Below are positions 8,527-19,389 of a stretch of 27,205 bases of DNA, in pieces (within the stretch, counting starts at the first letter, position 1; the number at the start of each line of letters is the position of its first letter). The translations under genes were made by a program, and so were the position numbers. Under the pieces are notes generated by a model that was not told the origin of the DNA, made no database searches, and was given only the letters and a program-made list of their open reading frames with translations. The DNA is from Intoshia linei. Taxonomy: Eukaryota; Orthonectida; Rhopaluridae. Location of the stretch: assembly GCA_001642005.1 (NCBI GenBank), contig LWCA01000441.1:1-27205 (forward strand), written 5' to 3'.

Positions 8527-10306
8527 TCGATGGCGATTTTTAATTTATGAGACAATGAGTGTATTATCTTAAAAACAATCAAATTATAATTAAAACCCTA
8601 AAAAATCCTCATAAAAAACATGAATCCCAGAATAAATGTAAATACCTGTGTTCTATAGTATTTTCTTCTATCATGAATTTCTGGTGAAGAAGTGATGCCC
8701 AAACTTATTTCACCATGGTCAATTCAAATCAAATTAAATTTATATAAAATTTTTGACTTCATTTTATTTTGTTCACATTTGTGAAAATACTTTTAAAAAC
8801 AATTTGGTGATGCGACTTTTTTAATTTATAAGAAATTTTAAGTTTATATTGTTAAAAATAAAGTAAAAACAATACAATCCTAACAATTGTCATAAATAGC
8901 TTAAATTACAGAAAAAATAAAATTGTAAATAAACCTATATATTCAGTATCTGCTTTCGATAAGTAAAAAATATCAATAATAATTAACGGAATCAGCACTT
9001 TAGAAACATATTTCAGATGAATTTTATAATTGAAAAGCATTGTAATAAATATAAAAATGATAATAACAAAATTGTACTTTTACTAATTCGTTGATGTAGT
9101 TTTAATTTTAAACAAAATGTTTTCAAAATGAGAAGTTGAGAATGAAAAATTGCGTAGCAATGAAAAAAAATCTGAAGGAATCAATTATATATATTTCCAC
9201 CCATAATTCTTTATTAGAAATGTTGACATTCAATACAACTTTTTTTTTGAAATTATAGGATGATTATTGATTTGATAATTATCAACCAATATATTATAAT
9301 TAGGGCGGTTTTTTATTAACCTATAAAAATTTTCTAATTACAAAAATATAAACTTCAAATTGATATCTTTTCAGATCGACTTTTAGGAAATTTTGGCATT
9401 CAAATAATAATACTATATCAATCTATGTCATATAAATAATATAAAATTAGAATGACTTGTTATATCGCAAGTGTAATACTGTATATAAAACTGTTAAAAA
9501 AATATGATATTTGTAAAACTCGACTCTTCTTACTTTCTTAAATATATAAACAGACCTACATTTTTAACCATTTTACTTTATATAAGTAAGGATTAAAAAA
9601 AGGGTTATTTCAGATTTTTACCCACCAGGACTCAAATTCTGAAAATGAAATTTGGTATTTTAATTATAGTTTTAGACTCTTAATGTTTTAATTAAACGAT
9701 AACACACTTACAGAGAAATTCAATTTTATATAAGTAAAGGATTTTCATGTCATACCTAATATTAAGATAATATGCAAGAATTGTCATATTCAGTGATATC
9801 ATTAATTATATAAACTTAATATTATAATTAACTCAACTTAACTTTCGACAATACAATCTCTCGATTTATAATCTATTAGGAAACTATTTTTTACTAAAAA
9901 ATTTTCACTGAATTAATAATAATTTTTTTTTGATTGAACTGTTTAATTTCAATCAAATTGAAATATTAAATTTAAATTTATTTGAAAGTTATGTTAGCCC
10001 AAAAAATTTTTGACAATTAGGTTATTTTTTGAAGCTTCCTATCATAAAAAACGTTGAGGAAACCAGAGTTTTTAAACAAATATTGAACTCTCCTACACTG
10101 TTTCATAAGTAATGTAATTGTAATGTAATTCTTTCGATATTGAATATATTATTCAATGATTCACTGACTTGTCAATTACGCGCCCACTATATACATTATA
10201 CATATATGTATATTCGGTTATTTAGATTATTATAGTGTTGTTGTAAAATGTAAATGAGTGACAGTTCTACATTAGTTGAACTATAACTAATAATTATAAT
10301 AATTAT
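8527..10306. other. 1.8-kb AT-rich spacer without a recognised gene
   Basis: No exon chain with family resemblance was found on either strand. The motif GGCGGTTTTTTATTAACC followed by TATAAAAA at 9303 recurs almost unchanged at 14713, marking another dispersed repeat. Near 10050, GTTGAGGAAACCAGAG resembles a hAT right end. TTTCTGGTGAAGAAG at 8679 resembles the edge of repeat C. The remainder is AT-rich simple sequence. Confidence 0.4.
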
Positions 10307-10308
10307 TA

Positions 10309-11854
10309 CAGACCCGTCCATATGTTTTGAGCACCTTATAAAATCGTTAATTATTTTATTAATAAGTGTTTTTGATTTATTTATTTTATATTTCATGGAA
10401 TATAAATATTATCGGAAATTATTAATTAAATTTGAAGACTGTTAGATAATTATTAGATATGAGAACGATGATATTATTAAATTGTAATAATTTTAGTCGT
10501 TCATATGTTTTGAGCACCCGTGATTAATTGTATAATTAAGCGTCATAATTAAATAAATTTAATTTAAAAATGTTTAATTATGTCAGTACTTGATATTTCT
10601 GCCATTTAATGAAAATATGTCATCTAATCTCGGAATAAACTCATTAAGTTTTTTGATATAATCGTTAGGTATTTTATAAAATTCTTCATTTGTTAATCTT
10701 TATAGTGACTTTAAATTTTGAGGACATCGTTGATGCACCTTTTCTTCAATTCACTCCAAAGATTTTCGATTATATTCAAATCTAGATTCTGTGACGTCCA
10801 ATTTGGTAGCATATTTAGATGCTGAGTTTGTATCCATTGGCTTGTAAATCGTGATGTATGAGACGAAGCACCATCTTGTAGAATATATATTGTCTTATGC
10901 ATTTCACACATATAACGTTTTAAAATATTACAATAAACGCGACTAAAGCCTTGAACAAGCACTCTCTTTCCGTCCTGCATAATCGCACCCAAACCATAAT
11001 ACTTGGAGAAAATTTGACAGTGGCGTGGACATGTGACAATCTATATCTAGTATTTTTTCGCCGTCTTATATACTTCCTGGCTCTAGAGTTTAGATTTATC
11101 TTAGTTTTATCGCTATAAACGAAATTATTATTATTGTACTAATAATACAAAATCCCAATTATGCTCAGACCAGTCTCGACGGTTTTGGAACCAGTTCAAT
11201 ATTTTTCTCTTGTTCAAGGTTTTCAGATAAGAGTTTTTCACTGCAATGCGTCCAAATAAACCGCTACGTCTTAGAAAACGTTTAACAGTACCGAGACTAA
11301 CTTTTGAACCCGATGGTATCCAATTTTGCAGCTGATTAGCAGTCAAGAAAGGGTTTGATTTTCCTTTAATTTGTAATAAACAATCCTCCCTGACTGACAT
11401 TTTTCTTGGTCTCCCTTTTTTAGGTCGATTAATTAGATGTAGACCTTTTTGATTATTTATTGAACTGTGTGCCTGAAGACGGAAAGCTCTCTAGCAATTT
11501 TTAGTGGGGTATACCCTCTATTGAAATAAGTGACCAACAATTCGCGCTTCTGAATATTTATTTGACGCATCTAATTGAAATTTCATAGAAGAATAATATT
11601 AATTACCTATATTGCAAAAAATAAGTTTTTAAAAGTAATGAAAGTGAAAGTGCTCAAAATATTTGAAAGAGTAAATATTGTTATGTATCTAAATTATGTA
11701 TGTAAATTTAATGTATCGTCGTAACCAAAACTATTTTTTAAGGAATGGAATTTGTGTTATTTAGTACGTTAGCCACTTAAAAAATTATATAATTGAAAAT
11801 TTTATACAGATTGCGGCGATTTTACTAAGTGCATAAAACATATGGACGAGTCTG
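10309..11854 (-). mobile_element. Tc1/mariner-type transposon with IR/DR ends
   Basis: The element is 1546 bp and lies between TA dinucleotides (10307-10308 and 11855-11856), the Tc1/mariner target duplication. Outer ends are CAGACCCGTCCATATGTTTT (10309) and, inverted, CAGACTCGTCCATATGTTTT (ending 11854). Each end has a second, inner direct copy of the motif: CGTTCATATGTTTTGAGCAC at about 10499 and, inverted, TTCAAATATTTTGAGCACT at about 11647-11665. The two copies are about 185-190 bp apart at each end, the IR/DR layout known from Sleeping Beauty-like elements. It carries one broken transposase gene on the minus strand. Confidence 0.9.
10583..11570 (-). pseudogene. Tc1-type transposase, inactivated by several frameshifts
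   Basis: The start MRQINIQKRELLVTYFNRGY at 11570 opens the paired-like HTH domain, then reads YTPLKIARELSVFRHTVQ and hits TAA near 11457. The next frame gives GLHLINRPKKGRPRKMSV, with the GRPRK hook typical of Tc1, then the second HTH. A further frame carries the first catalytic block as FVYSDKTKI (family SDESKF; Asp kept, Glu replaced by Lys), then RYRLSHVHATVKFSPSIMVW. After a lost base near 11000 come YILQDGASSHTS (second Asp) and DLNIIENLWSELKKR (third residue Glu, 35 residues after the Asp by my count against 34 in Tc1). A last shift near 10730 precedes LTNEEFYKIPNDYIKKLNEF. At least four frameshifts and one internal stop show it is dead. Confidence 0.88.
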
Positions 11855-11901
11855 TATAAATATTGATTTTTAATATCTAATTATATTGTATAGACTAGTG
11901 T

Positions 11902-11978
11902 TAACTGCAATCAGGCCTCTCAAGACCGCCATAAATATAGAAATACCAAAACGTTGGTATTGAGAGGACTGACTGTAA
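11902..11978. mobile_element. 77-bp pogo/Tigger-like mini-MITE
   Basis: A tiny inverted repeat: the left arm reads ACTGCAATCAGGCCTCTCAA and the right arm, reverse-complemented, reads TTACAGTCAGTCCTCTCAAT. The arms are followed by GACC/TACC and the centre holds CCAAAACGTTGG. The CAGTC...CTCT...ATAC pattern resembles pogo/Tigger ends, and TA dinucleotides lie close outside both arms. It sits 48 bp from the Tc1 element. Too short to code. Confidence 0.5.
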
Positions 11979-12221
11979 TTTTAAAATGATATATAGTTAC
12001 AATTTTGAATTGATTATTTAAAATTTAGATTTGAATGTGTTGAAAATTGATGATACAATTTATGTTATGGTTTTAAGCCAAACTTGCAACTTAACTTATT
12101 GGAAATTTAATATTACCCCCAAATTTGAAACAGTTTACATTATTTATTATTATGCTAATATTATTATTAGCTAATCGAAGGAAAGAGAATTGCAATAAAT
12201 AATTCTCTAGCTTGCACCAAT

Positions 12222-12344
12222 ATGAGCAGTTATTACGACGGGTAAGATTATTGTTTCGATGTATAGTTTAATTTTTATAGAGAAAGCATTAGCGTAGTTA
12301 TATGTGGAACCGGGTCTATCATTCTCAAACTGGATATTAATTAG
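12222..12344 (+). CDS. Possible small two-exon gene or 5' gene fragment, unknown
   Basis: An ATG at 12222 begins MSSYYDG; a donor GGTAAG and acceptor TTTTTATAG (intron 12242-12280, 39 nt, the size usual here) join in phase to ESISVVICGTGSIILKLDIN and a TAG at 12344. The 27-residue product is not recognised. The clean short-intron structure is the only support. It could be the first exons of a gene lost by rearrangement. It lies 540 bp upstream of the PKA regulatory subunit, and I could not link the two in phase. Confidence 0.25.
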
Positions 12345-12882
12345 TTTAATTTTTGTAAGGCTCTTAAATGTGTAAAATTATTTATTATATAAATTAAAAC
12401 TTACCCAATGTATGTTTCGTTTGTACCTAAGCTCTAATATAAGGGTTTTATATATTATGCATGATAGTATATTTATCATTTCTAAAGTCTGTTGTTAAAT
12501 TATTGTATAATTTACTTGTATCATGTAAGTAGCGTATTGATTTATTTGTGATTTTATGAGAACTACTCCTTTTATACATCTACATTATAATTATAAAGCT
12601 ACTGTGGCGATCAAAAATATATGGAGCAAATGTAACGCTGATTGTACTTATATAGATTTCGCAACTAACATATATTCCACAATTCTATTTAACAATAGTA
12701 AAAACAAACGTAAAGAAAAAAAAATTGTATATACACAAGAAATGGGTATGCGACTTAATATAAAGCGTAACAATCGCAACATCTTTTATTTATTTAGTAA
12801 ATCAAGCTTATTTGAAGAATAGACGTGGCTCGAGTAAATTATTTACTTTCATTTATTTTTTTGTTCGTATTTTTAAATTTCA
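12345..12882. other. Spacer upstream of the PKA regulatory subunit
   Basis: An 88-codon open frame beginning at ATG 12556 lies here; it is Lys/Asn/Ile-rich, resembles nothing I know and has no clear splice signals, so I do not call it a gene. The promoter of the PKA regulatory gene, or an upstream exon with its dimerisation domain, would be expected here. I could not find helices of the RI or RII docking type in any frame. Confidence 0.35.
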
Positions 12883-14622
12883 ATGGCGCAGGCTAGTGAC
12901 GATAATATTAATAAAATTTACTTAACCAGGAGACGGACTGCTAGTAGGAATTCATTTAATATATTTATTTTTTTAGTTAGCGCGGAAGGAATTGATCCTG
13001 AAAGTTTTGCCAATAATGATTTTGTAGTAATTTATTTATCTTATCATCTGCTTATATTTTAAGCTAATGTGAAAGGTATGTACTGCGTTCCAAGTTTTTA
13101 TGCAAACATTAATAATTTAACAAGTAGTCACTTAATTTTATTAATTTTTTTATCATATTTATATATTCAACTAATAATACTTTAACGTCCCAAAAAAAAT
13201 AAATACACGAAGATTTAAGAAAATTTTGTGATTTTTGGTGTGCCAAATTATTAAACAATAATTTATAATACGAATGAATAAAATTTTTTAAATATTTATT
13301 TAATACCGTCCAACCCTAAAGTGAAGAAAATACCCTAAAGTTGAATTTAAGTAGATACTCATACATTATTATTAAGTTAATAACAATTATAATTGTTTTA
13401 ATAATTATTAAACGTAAGTAAAACTCCATACGATATTCCCTAAATAAAAAACCTAGCCAGTTTATCATGAAAAAAATGACTATCAACGTCAACAAATTTT
13501 GGATACAATAAGGAACATATTGCTTTTCAAATGCTTGAATACGGTATATTTATTAACAATTGGATAAAATATTTTGTATGACCTTAGGATGAAAAAAAAA
13601 CAATAGTCAGTGCCATGTTTGAAAAAAAGGTACTATAAATTTACTTAATTACATTTAAAGGTAAATGCTGGTGATACAGTGATTGAACAGGGAGAGGCAG
13701 GAGATAATTTTTATGTTATTTACAGGTTATCTATTTATACGATTGTGTAATTTGATACATTCAGTGGTCGATACGAAGTATTAAAGAGCGAAAATAATGA
13801 TAAAATAGTTGTTGGGTCTTACGACAGTAAAGGATCGTTTGGAGAACTAGCCCTCATGTACAACAAACCCAGAGCAGCAACAATTGTCGCCAAAACCAAC
13901 GGTGTTTTGTTTGCATTGGTATTAAATATCTAATTTTTTTCATTTTGTTAGGATAGAATAACATTCAGAACAATTGTCTTAAAAAGTTGCTGGGAACGAT
14001 CTAAAAATTACCAGAAATTACTATCAAAAGTTACTTTTCTAAAACAACTAAACGTACTTTTTTGTAAATTAATTTACAATCTTGTAGGAAATTGAATTGA
14101 TGCAAATTTCGGATGCCCTTAGATCAGTTGAATTTAAACAAGGCGTAAAAATTAGGTATCAATTGTAATCGCATTTTAGAATGAAATAATTAAACAAGGA
14201 GAAAACGGAACATCAATGTTTTTTGTGGAATCTGGTCAAGTTGAAATTTATAGACTTTGCGTATTTTTTTATAATATTAAAATTTATTTTTTTAGGACGA
14301 AAAGGAATTACCATTAACAGTATGTGAAAAAAATGACTATTTTGGTAGCTATTTTTTCAATATTTAAGTTTATACATAATTTTAGGAGAATTAGCTTTAT
14401 TGACATCACAAGCGTAAATAATTAGTTGCATTAATGTACATTTAAATTAGAAGAGCTGCCAGTGCAAGAGCCAAAACAGATGTCGTGCTTGCAATCCTCG
14501 ATATAAAAGCATTTGAAAGATTAATGGGGCCTTGTAAAGATCTCATGAAGGAACGTATTTCCAATTACGAAAATGTAATTCGTGCTGCGACTGGAAATAA
14601 TAATTTCATTTTATCAAAATGA
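12883..14622 (+). CDS. cAMP-dependent protein kinase regulatory subunit, twelve exons
   Basis: The regulatory subunit holds PKA catalytic subunits inactive until cAMP binds. Exons: 12883-12943, 12977-13023, 13457-13543, 13588-13629, 13661-13725, 13765-13918, 13952-14053, 14088-14144, 14180-14260, 14296-14344, 14386-14413, 14451-14622; all join in phase to 314 codons. Introns are 31-44 nt except the second (433 nt). The inhibitor segment across exons 1/2 reads [14 protein letters not shown]: Ala at the P-site makes it a pseudosubstrate as in type I. Two cyclic-nucleotide domains follow, with phosphate-binding cassettes [15 protein letters not shown] and [15 protein letters not shown], each keeping the Glu and Arg that hold cAMP. 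The family end [20 protein letters not shown] is present. The protein lacks the N-terminal ~60-80 residue dimerisation/docking domain if ATG 12883 is the start; an acceptor-like GGCGCAG at 12891 leaves room for an upstream exon. AATAAA lies at 14668. Confidence 0.92.
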
Positions 14623-14667
14623 ACACATTGATTATCGGTATAAAAAATAAAAATTTGTTAACTTGTC

Positions 14668-14673
14668 AATAAA
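14668..14673 (+). terminator. Polyadenylation signal of the PKA regulatory gene
   Basis: AATAAA lies 46 nt after the stop codon of the regulatory subunit. In such an AT-rich sequence this hexamer is common by chance, so only its position supports the call. Confidence 0.35.
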
Positions 14674-15197
14674 GTAATTATATCAAGTTATACATGTATG
14701 ATACATGATTAAGGCGATTTTTTTTAACCTATAAAAACAAAAAAATTTAACTCACAAATCAAATTTATTTAATTTTATTAATTTTTGCAAAAAAAATTCA
14801 CGTAGTGTTTTTTTCGTTAAATTTTCTTTATTTTTTTATAATAAATAATTATTTGTGTTTTTATTTAATTATTTCTATCTTGCGTCAATTATAAATTCGT
14901 GGAGTATACAGACGACTCGAAAACATTTAAAATTGGTAAAATTCTGTATTTTTAATCATCATTAATTATTTGTAAACAACATTATAATGGCTATAGAAAA
15001 AAATTTAAAAGGGCTATAGCTTCGAAAAGGTTTGGAAACCCTGGTGTAGTGTTATATTCAAGAATTTAATTTTCTCTATCTCTTAATCTGATCTATAAAA
15101 ATATATAGAATTTTAAGATATTAAAATTAATATTAAATTATATAAATTAAATTATTACATATTTTTTGAAATGGTGCATTTTTAATGTTGGAAAGTG
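14674..15197. repeat. AT-rich region with a probable hAT-type MITE remnant (about 14712-15044)
   Basis: From 14712 the sequence AAGGCGATTTTTTTTAACC then TATAAAAACA repeats the block at 9302. The segment may end at 15029-15044, where GGTTTGGAAACCCTGG resembles the right end of MITE family A (GTTTGGGAACCCCTG). A matching left terminus is not clear, so limits are uncertain. The rest is AT-rich with no coding signal. Confidence 0.35.
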
Positions 15198-15386
15198 TAA
15201 TATATTAAAAATTATTTTTCACCGGGAATATGTAGATTTCTGGGGTTGAAATGTTGTATTTATATCAACTGGAATAAGCTGTATTAGAAAAATTTTGTTT
15301 TTAAGTGTACGACCGTTAATTATTTAAAAAAAATTAATATTAATGTGCTTTTTTGACCGTGAAGACGTCACTTTATCAAACTGAAA
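15198..15386. repeat. Dispersed repeat C, copy 2 (inverted)
   Basis: The reverse complement of this block follows 2486-2706 closely, with the shared CTTCACGGT, AATTAACGGTC, CAGCTTATTCCA-like and TTCCCGGTGAA segments. Copy 2 is about 30 bp shorter because of small deletions. No coding capacity. A weaker third relative may begin near 26063 (TTTTTTACCGCGAAGAGC). Confidence 0.65.
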
Positions 15387-16627
15387 CAACTTTCTTAAAT
15401 AAACAGATATACATTTTTAATTATTTTGCTTTGTATAATAAGGATATACTAAATGTTAGCATTTTCCTAGATTCTATATTATATTATTCACACAAAATGT
15501 AAAAAAAAAGGTTCAATTCCGATTTTATCGAATACTAGAGACTTGACTATATATTCTATTCAATTTTGTTTTTTGTTATTTGTTTTTTTTTGAAAATTCA
15601 ATTCAATATAAAATAATTAAATTATTTAAACCTACCCAAATTTCTAAACAATACTACACAGTATTAACAAATTTGTAAATAAAAACTTAAACATATCACT
15701 AAATGAACTACAATGATATTTAAGTACAATACATAAATTAAAAAAAATGAATTTAGGTAGTATTGAATATTGAAAAATAAAAAGTGAAAAACAAAAAAAA
15801 CCACATTAAATATAATTAAAAGGTATTATATTAATGAGATCTTATTAATAATATCAACGTAAACTAAAAAAAATGAATTCATAAAACAATTAATAAAACA
15901 GCTTTATTTATAATATACATTAAAACCTTTCACAGTTTAAAAATGTAATTGTTTTTGACCTATTATAATAATTATAAAACTTTAAAATTAAAATGATTGT
16001 TAATATATTAAACTGTACGTTAAGTACAATCCAAATGTATCATTGTTTAAAAATTCAAATTGAGTAATCCTACTCTATGCAATCAACATGATTATTATTA
16101 ATGGATATACTTATCGATTGCCAATACATAAAAAATTGTAATTAATATATTATAATTATAGTACCACGTATGACATGTCATTAATATTATTTATTCAATC
16201 AAATCTGATTTATATTTGCATTATTATATATTCAGTTTAAAATTTTTACGGCATTTTTGAAAGTTTAAATGTTTCAAAATGATAGAAAATAGTAAACGTG
16301 ACTCATGAAATATATTGACGTCAGTATTGATTTGTTTTTACCATACGATTCCTTTTTATTGATATTCAAAAACAAATCATGTTGCATCAATTGTAGGTAA
16401 TATTTGGAAAATCTAGATAGGTACATTGTACCTGGTACATGTCCTTGTTTATTTATATTCTATAGTAACGAATAAGTCGCATAGATTGCAAAGTCATTAA
16501 TGTAATTGTTAAATTTTAAATTAATTTTTTTACTAATCTCATGGTACCACTTTGGTTTAGTTTGTAAGTCATTAATATTAGTAAACATGTTAACAAGTCA
16601 TACATTGTAATAATTTAAAGTATCATT
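15387..16627. other. 1.2-kb AT-rich spacer, nothing recognised
   Basis: No exon chain, RNA gene or clear repeat was found. The composition is very AT-rich with many A and T runs. A palindrome-like string AGGTACATTGTACCTGGTAC lies near 16420. A 63-codon frame at 16628-16819 just beyond it (MFRDFNKNYNQLFEKIKNEK...) starts with an ATG at 16631 and is lysine/asparagine-rich, but I found no support for it as a gene; it could be an upstream exon of the gene at 17042. Confidence 0.4.
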
Positions 16628-17041
16628 TTGATGTTTCGAGATTTTAATAAAAATTACAATCAATTATTTGAAAAAATAAAAAATGAGAAAAGATATGAAT
16701 ATACACTATCAATTATAAATAATATTATTATTAATGTTCCAAACACGTGCACCCTAAAAAAAATGGGGAACTGTACAAAACTTGCAATAAAAATTGTTTA
16801 TAGTATTACATTGTATTAATGAGTAATCAGATATAGAAATGAACATTTGTCATTGTATCCATTGTCATATAAAATTAAGTGATAAATTAAAAAATTTATT
16901 AATAGGTAAATTGTATAAAGCTTACATTGCATAAATAGTGGAAATAATGCGTTTTGTTTATAGTAGCACAATACAATTGTACAATTAGTTTTAGTTTTAG
17001 CTTAAATTGCCATAAAATTACATAATTGAAAAAATAAATAA

Positions 17042-19007
17042 ATGTTGTGTACCAAAAAGTTAAAGAGTATTCCTATAAGTATAGTTTCTCATAATTACCC
17101 GTGGTTAATACCTATAAGAATTGCAGACAATTCCTGGTTAAATTTTTTATTTAAATTAAAATTAATTTGGTTATATGTAAAAGTTTAGCAACACATTGAC
17201 AAATTATAATCTGCATAATAACACCCGCAAAAAATTAGGAAATTTTAAAAAAATTGAAACGCACCAAAATGTAAATCAAAGAAAGATGAATGATATTTGG
17301 AAACAATTGGATGAAAAGTGTGTAAATTTCTGTGAAATCAAGCAAAGCATTACAAACAAAATTGCTCAAACGTACGGCAGAAAATATGCGTCAGAATTTG
17401 TTGCACCTAGTGAACGGAAACAAAATAATAACTTTAAATGTAAAAGATCAAACACTGAAATTTGCGAAAAATTGATAAATCAAAAATATAAACAACTCAA
17501 AAATAACGACACGAACAAAAATATTTTTAAATCAAATTTCAGTTCCAGTATCAATTCAACTTGTGAATATATCAATTTATCTTTTCTCAAAAAAAGAAAA
17601 ATTGTTTCAACGTATAATAGTTTAATAAACAAATATAACAATCACAACTACAATAACCATATTCAAGTTTTTCCGAGTCCAGATTTTAATTCGAACATTC
17701 TTTCGAAGGGTAAACTTAATTTTTTATTTGTATTTATAAATTGAAAATAAAATTCAAGTAAACTATACTTAGTACAGTGAAATCAATAAGAGTATCGATA
17801 AATTATAAAATGTAAATTGTCGAAATTCACAAAGATAAGCACCATTTAATGGGATATTTCAAAAATTGGAAAACCATTGTTCTCAAACACTCTTACTTGA
17901 TTGAAATGACTGATTTTACTATAAATAACCAATTTGTACGATTTATTACCACTGAAAAGCCTAATTATTTTAAATCGCTAATTTTAAATTTTATAAGTAG
18001 GAAAATTTATATATGAAAATGACTTGTCTTGTTCGTTTATATTTGTTCAAGGCGTTAAATTTAACAATAAAATTCTTTACTTATTTATTATCAATTTATT
18101 CTAATAATATTAAAATTCTTCTAGATCCAAATAGCACCATAAACAACTATGAAAGCAACATGAATGAACCAAACGAAGATGATTCAGATAAAAATAGTAC
18201 ATTATATTTATTAATACATAAGTTTGAAGGGTAACATATTTTGAATTATTTAAATAGTTATTTTTTCAATGTACATTGATTTATCATGTCAAAAAACAAA
18301 TAAAAAATAAAAACTAATCCTTAGCATTGAAAGATTTTAACGATACAAAAAAATTAAATTTACAAAAAGATTATTATAATGAAACAATTAATGTAATGTT
18401 TAATTTTTTTGTTGATGTCGGTTAGTGATCACTACCATACAACAAAGGCCTAATCTAACCCGTCGTTGAATTTTATCGGTCCAAGATTTTTTTAAAAGTA
18501 TATTTAATTTCATTTTTTAATTAAACGTATGTTATAATCACATTTATTCCATGTTAATGACACAAATTATCTTATAATCAACGTCTACGTCATATCATTT
18601 TATATAAATCAGTGGCTGACATAACATATAAAAAAAATTTAAATATCAAAATTATTTTAGACAAACTGCTGCAATTAAAAACGGAGAGAGAAAAATTACC
18701 AAAAATGATTAAATTATCAAACAATGTAAATAATCGAGAATCATCTAGTAAAATTTCTACATTACCCAAAATAAACCAAACATACACTAATGAAAAAATT
18801 AATTTACCGACAAATGCAAATTCAAAGTCATTAAAATTTGAAAAATTCAAAAATAATTCAAAAAAAACTGTAATTATCAAATCTTACAAATATTCCGACC
18901 CATTTTATAAAATTCCTAAAGAAATCCAACAAAGAGTCAATCATATATCTCAATTAGAATTTGATACTATTCGATACGAAAAATTAAAAAAAAAGAAAAA
19001 ATATTAA
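17042..19007 (+). CDS. Unrecognised Asn/Lys-rich protein, probably four exons
   Basis: Model: exon 17042-17136 (start MLCTKKLKSIPISIVSHNYP), intron 52 nt, exon 17189-17709, intron 415 nt, exon 18125-18196, then exon 18661-19007 (or from 18613; both acceptors keep phase). The joined frame is 344 codons if the 18661 acceptor is used. It is rich in Asn, Lys and Ser with no domain I know, apart from a conserved-looking C-terminus: YSDPFYKIPKEIQQRVNHIS then QLEFDTIRYEKLKKKKKY, a charged coiled-coil-like tail. A basic, disordered protein, possibly nuclear or cytoskeletal, is a guess from composition only. The third exon could instead end at a TAA at 18234, making 18613-19007 part of a second gene. 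Further 5' exons are possible: a frame at 16840 reads MNICHCIHCHIKLSDKLKNL before a GTAAAT donor. Confidence is fair that coding sequence exists, low for the exact structure. Confidence 0.5.
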
Positions 19008-19389
19008 TTTTTTTATTGTAATTAAAAAATCAAAATTTTACATATGTTAAATTTCAATATTTCAAAATTGTAAATTGGGTTTGGCAATTCATTTATTTGT
19101 AAATGTTGAAAAATTTAATCAAAAATATTATTTTGATTGATTTAAAAAAATTAAATATAATTTTAATCTTGATTTAAGTACAGCATGAAATGTGATATTT
19201 TTTATATATTTTCCACACCTTCACACTTGAAAGTTTAAAATGTAAATATGTACTATTTTATTTCAATTAAAAAATCTTTTACTTAATTTCTTCTATTGAT
19301 TAAAAAAATATAAACAACTGTTAATTTATTACAATGGCTGTCATGTGAATGGACACGTAATAAAAACTTTGTTGAAGAAAAAAATAGAA

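Noticed and set aside
10196-10396. 66-codon minus-strand open frame
   Set aside because: It straddles the end of the Tc1-type element and its IR/DR region; chance open frame in AT-rich sequence.
12222-12344. A possible actin-related-protein first exon (SVVICGTGS resembling VVVCDNGTG)
   Set aside because: The key Asp of the phosphate loop is absent and no continuation of an actin fold follows, so only an unknown small product is listed.
12556-12822. 88-codon plus-strand open frame starting with ATG
   Set aside because: Composition is that of random AT-rich sequence (Lys, Asn, Ile), no domain, no link in phase to the PKA gene downstream.
18590-18880. 96-codon minus-strand open frame with hydrophobic residues
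   Set aside because: It is the antisense shadow of the last exon of the gene at 17042-19007; poly-Phe/Leu arises from the Lys/Asn-rich sense strand.
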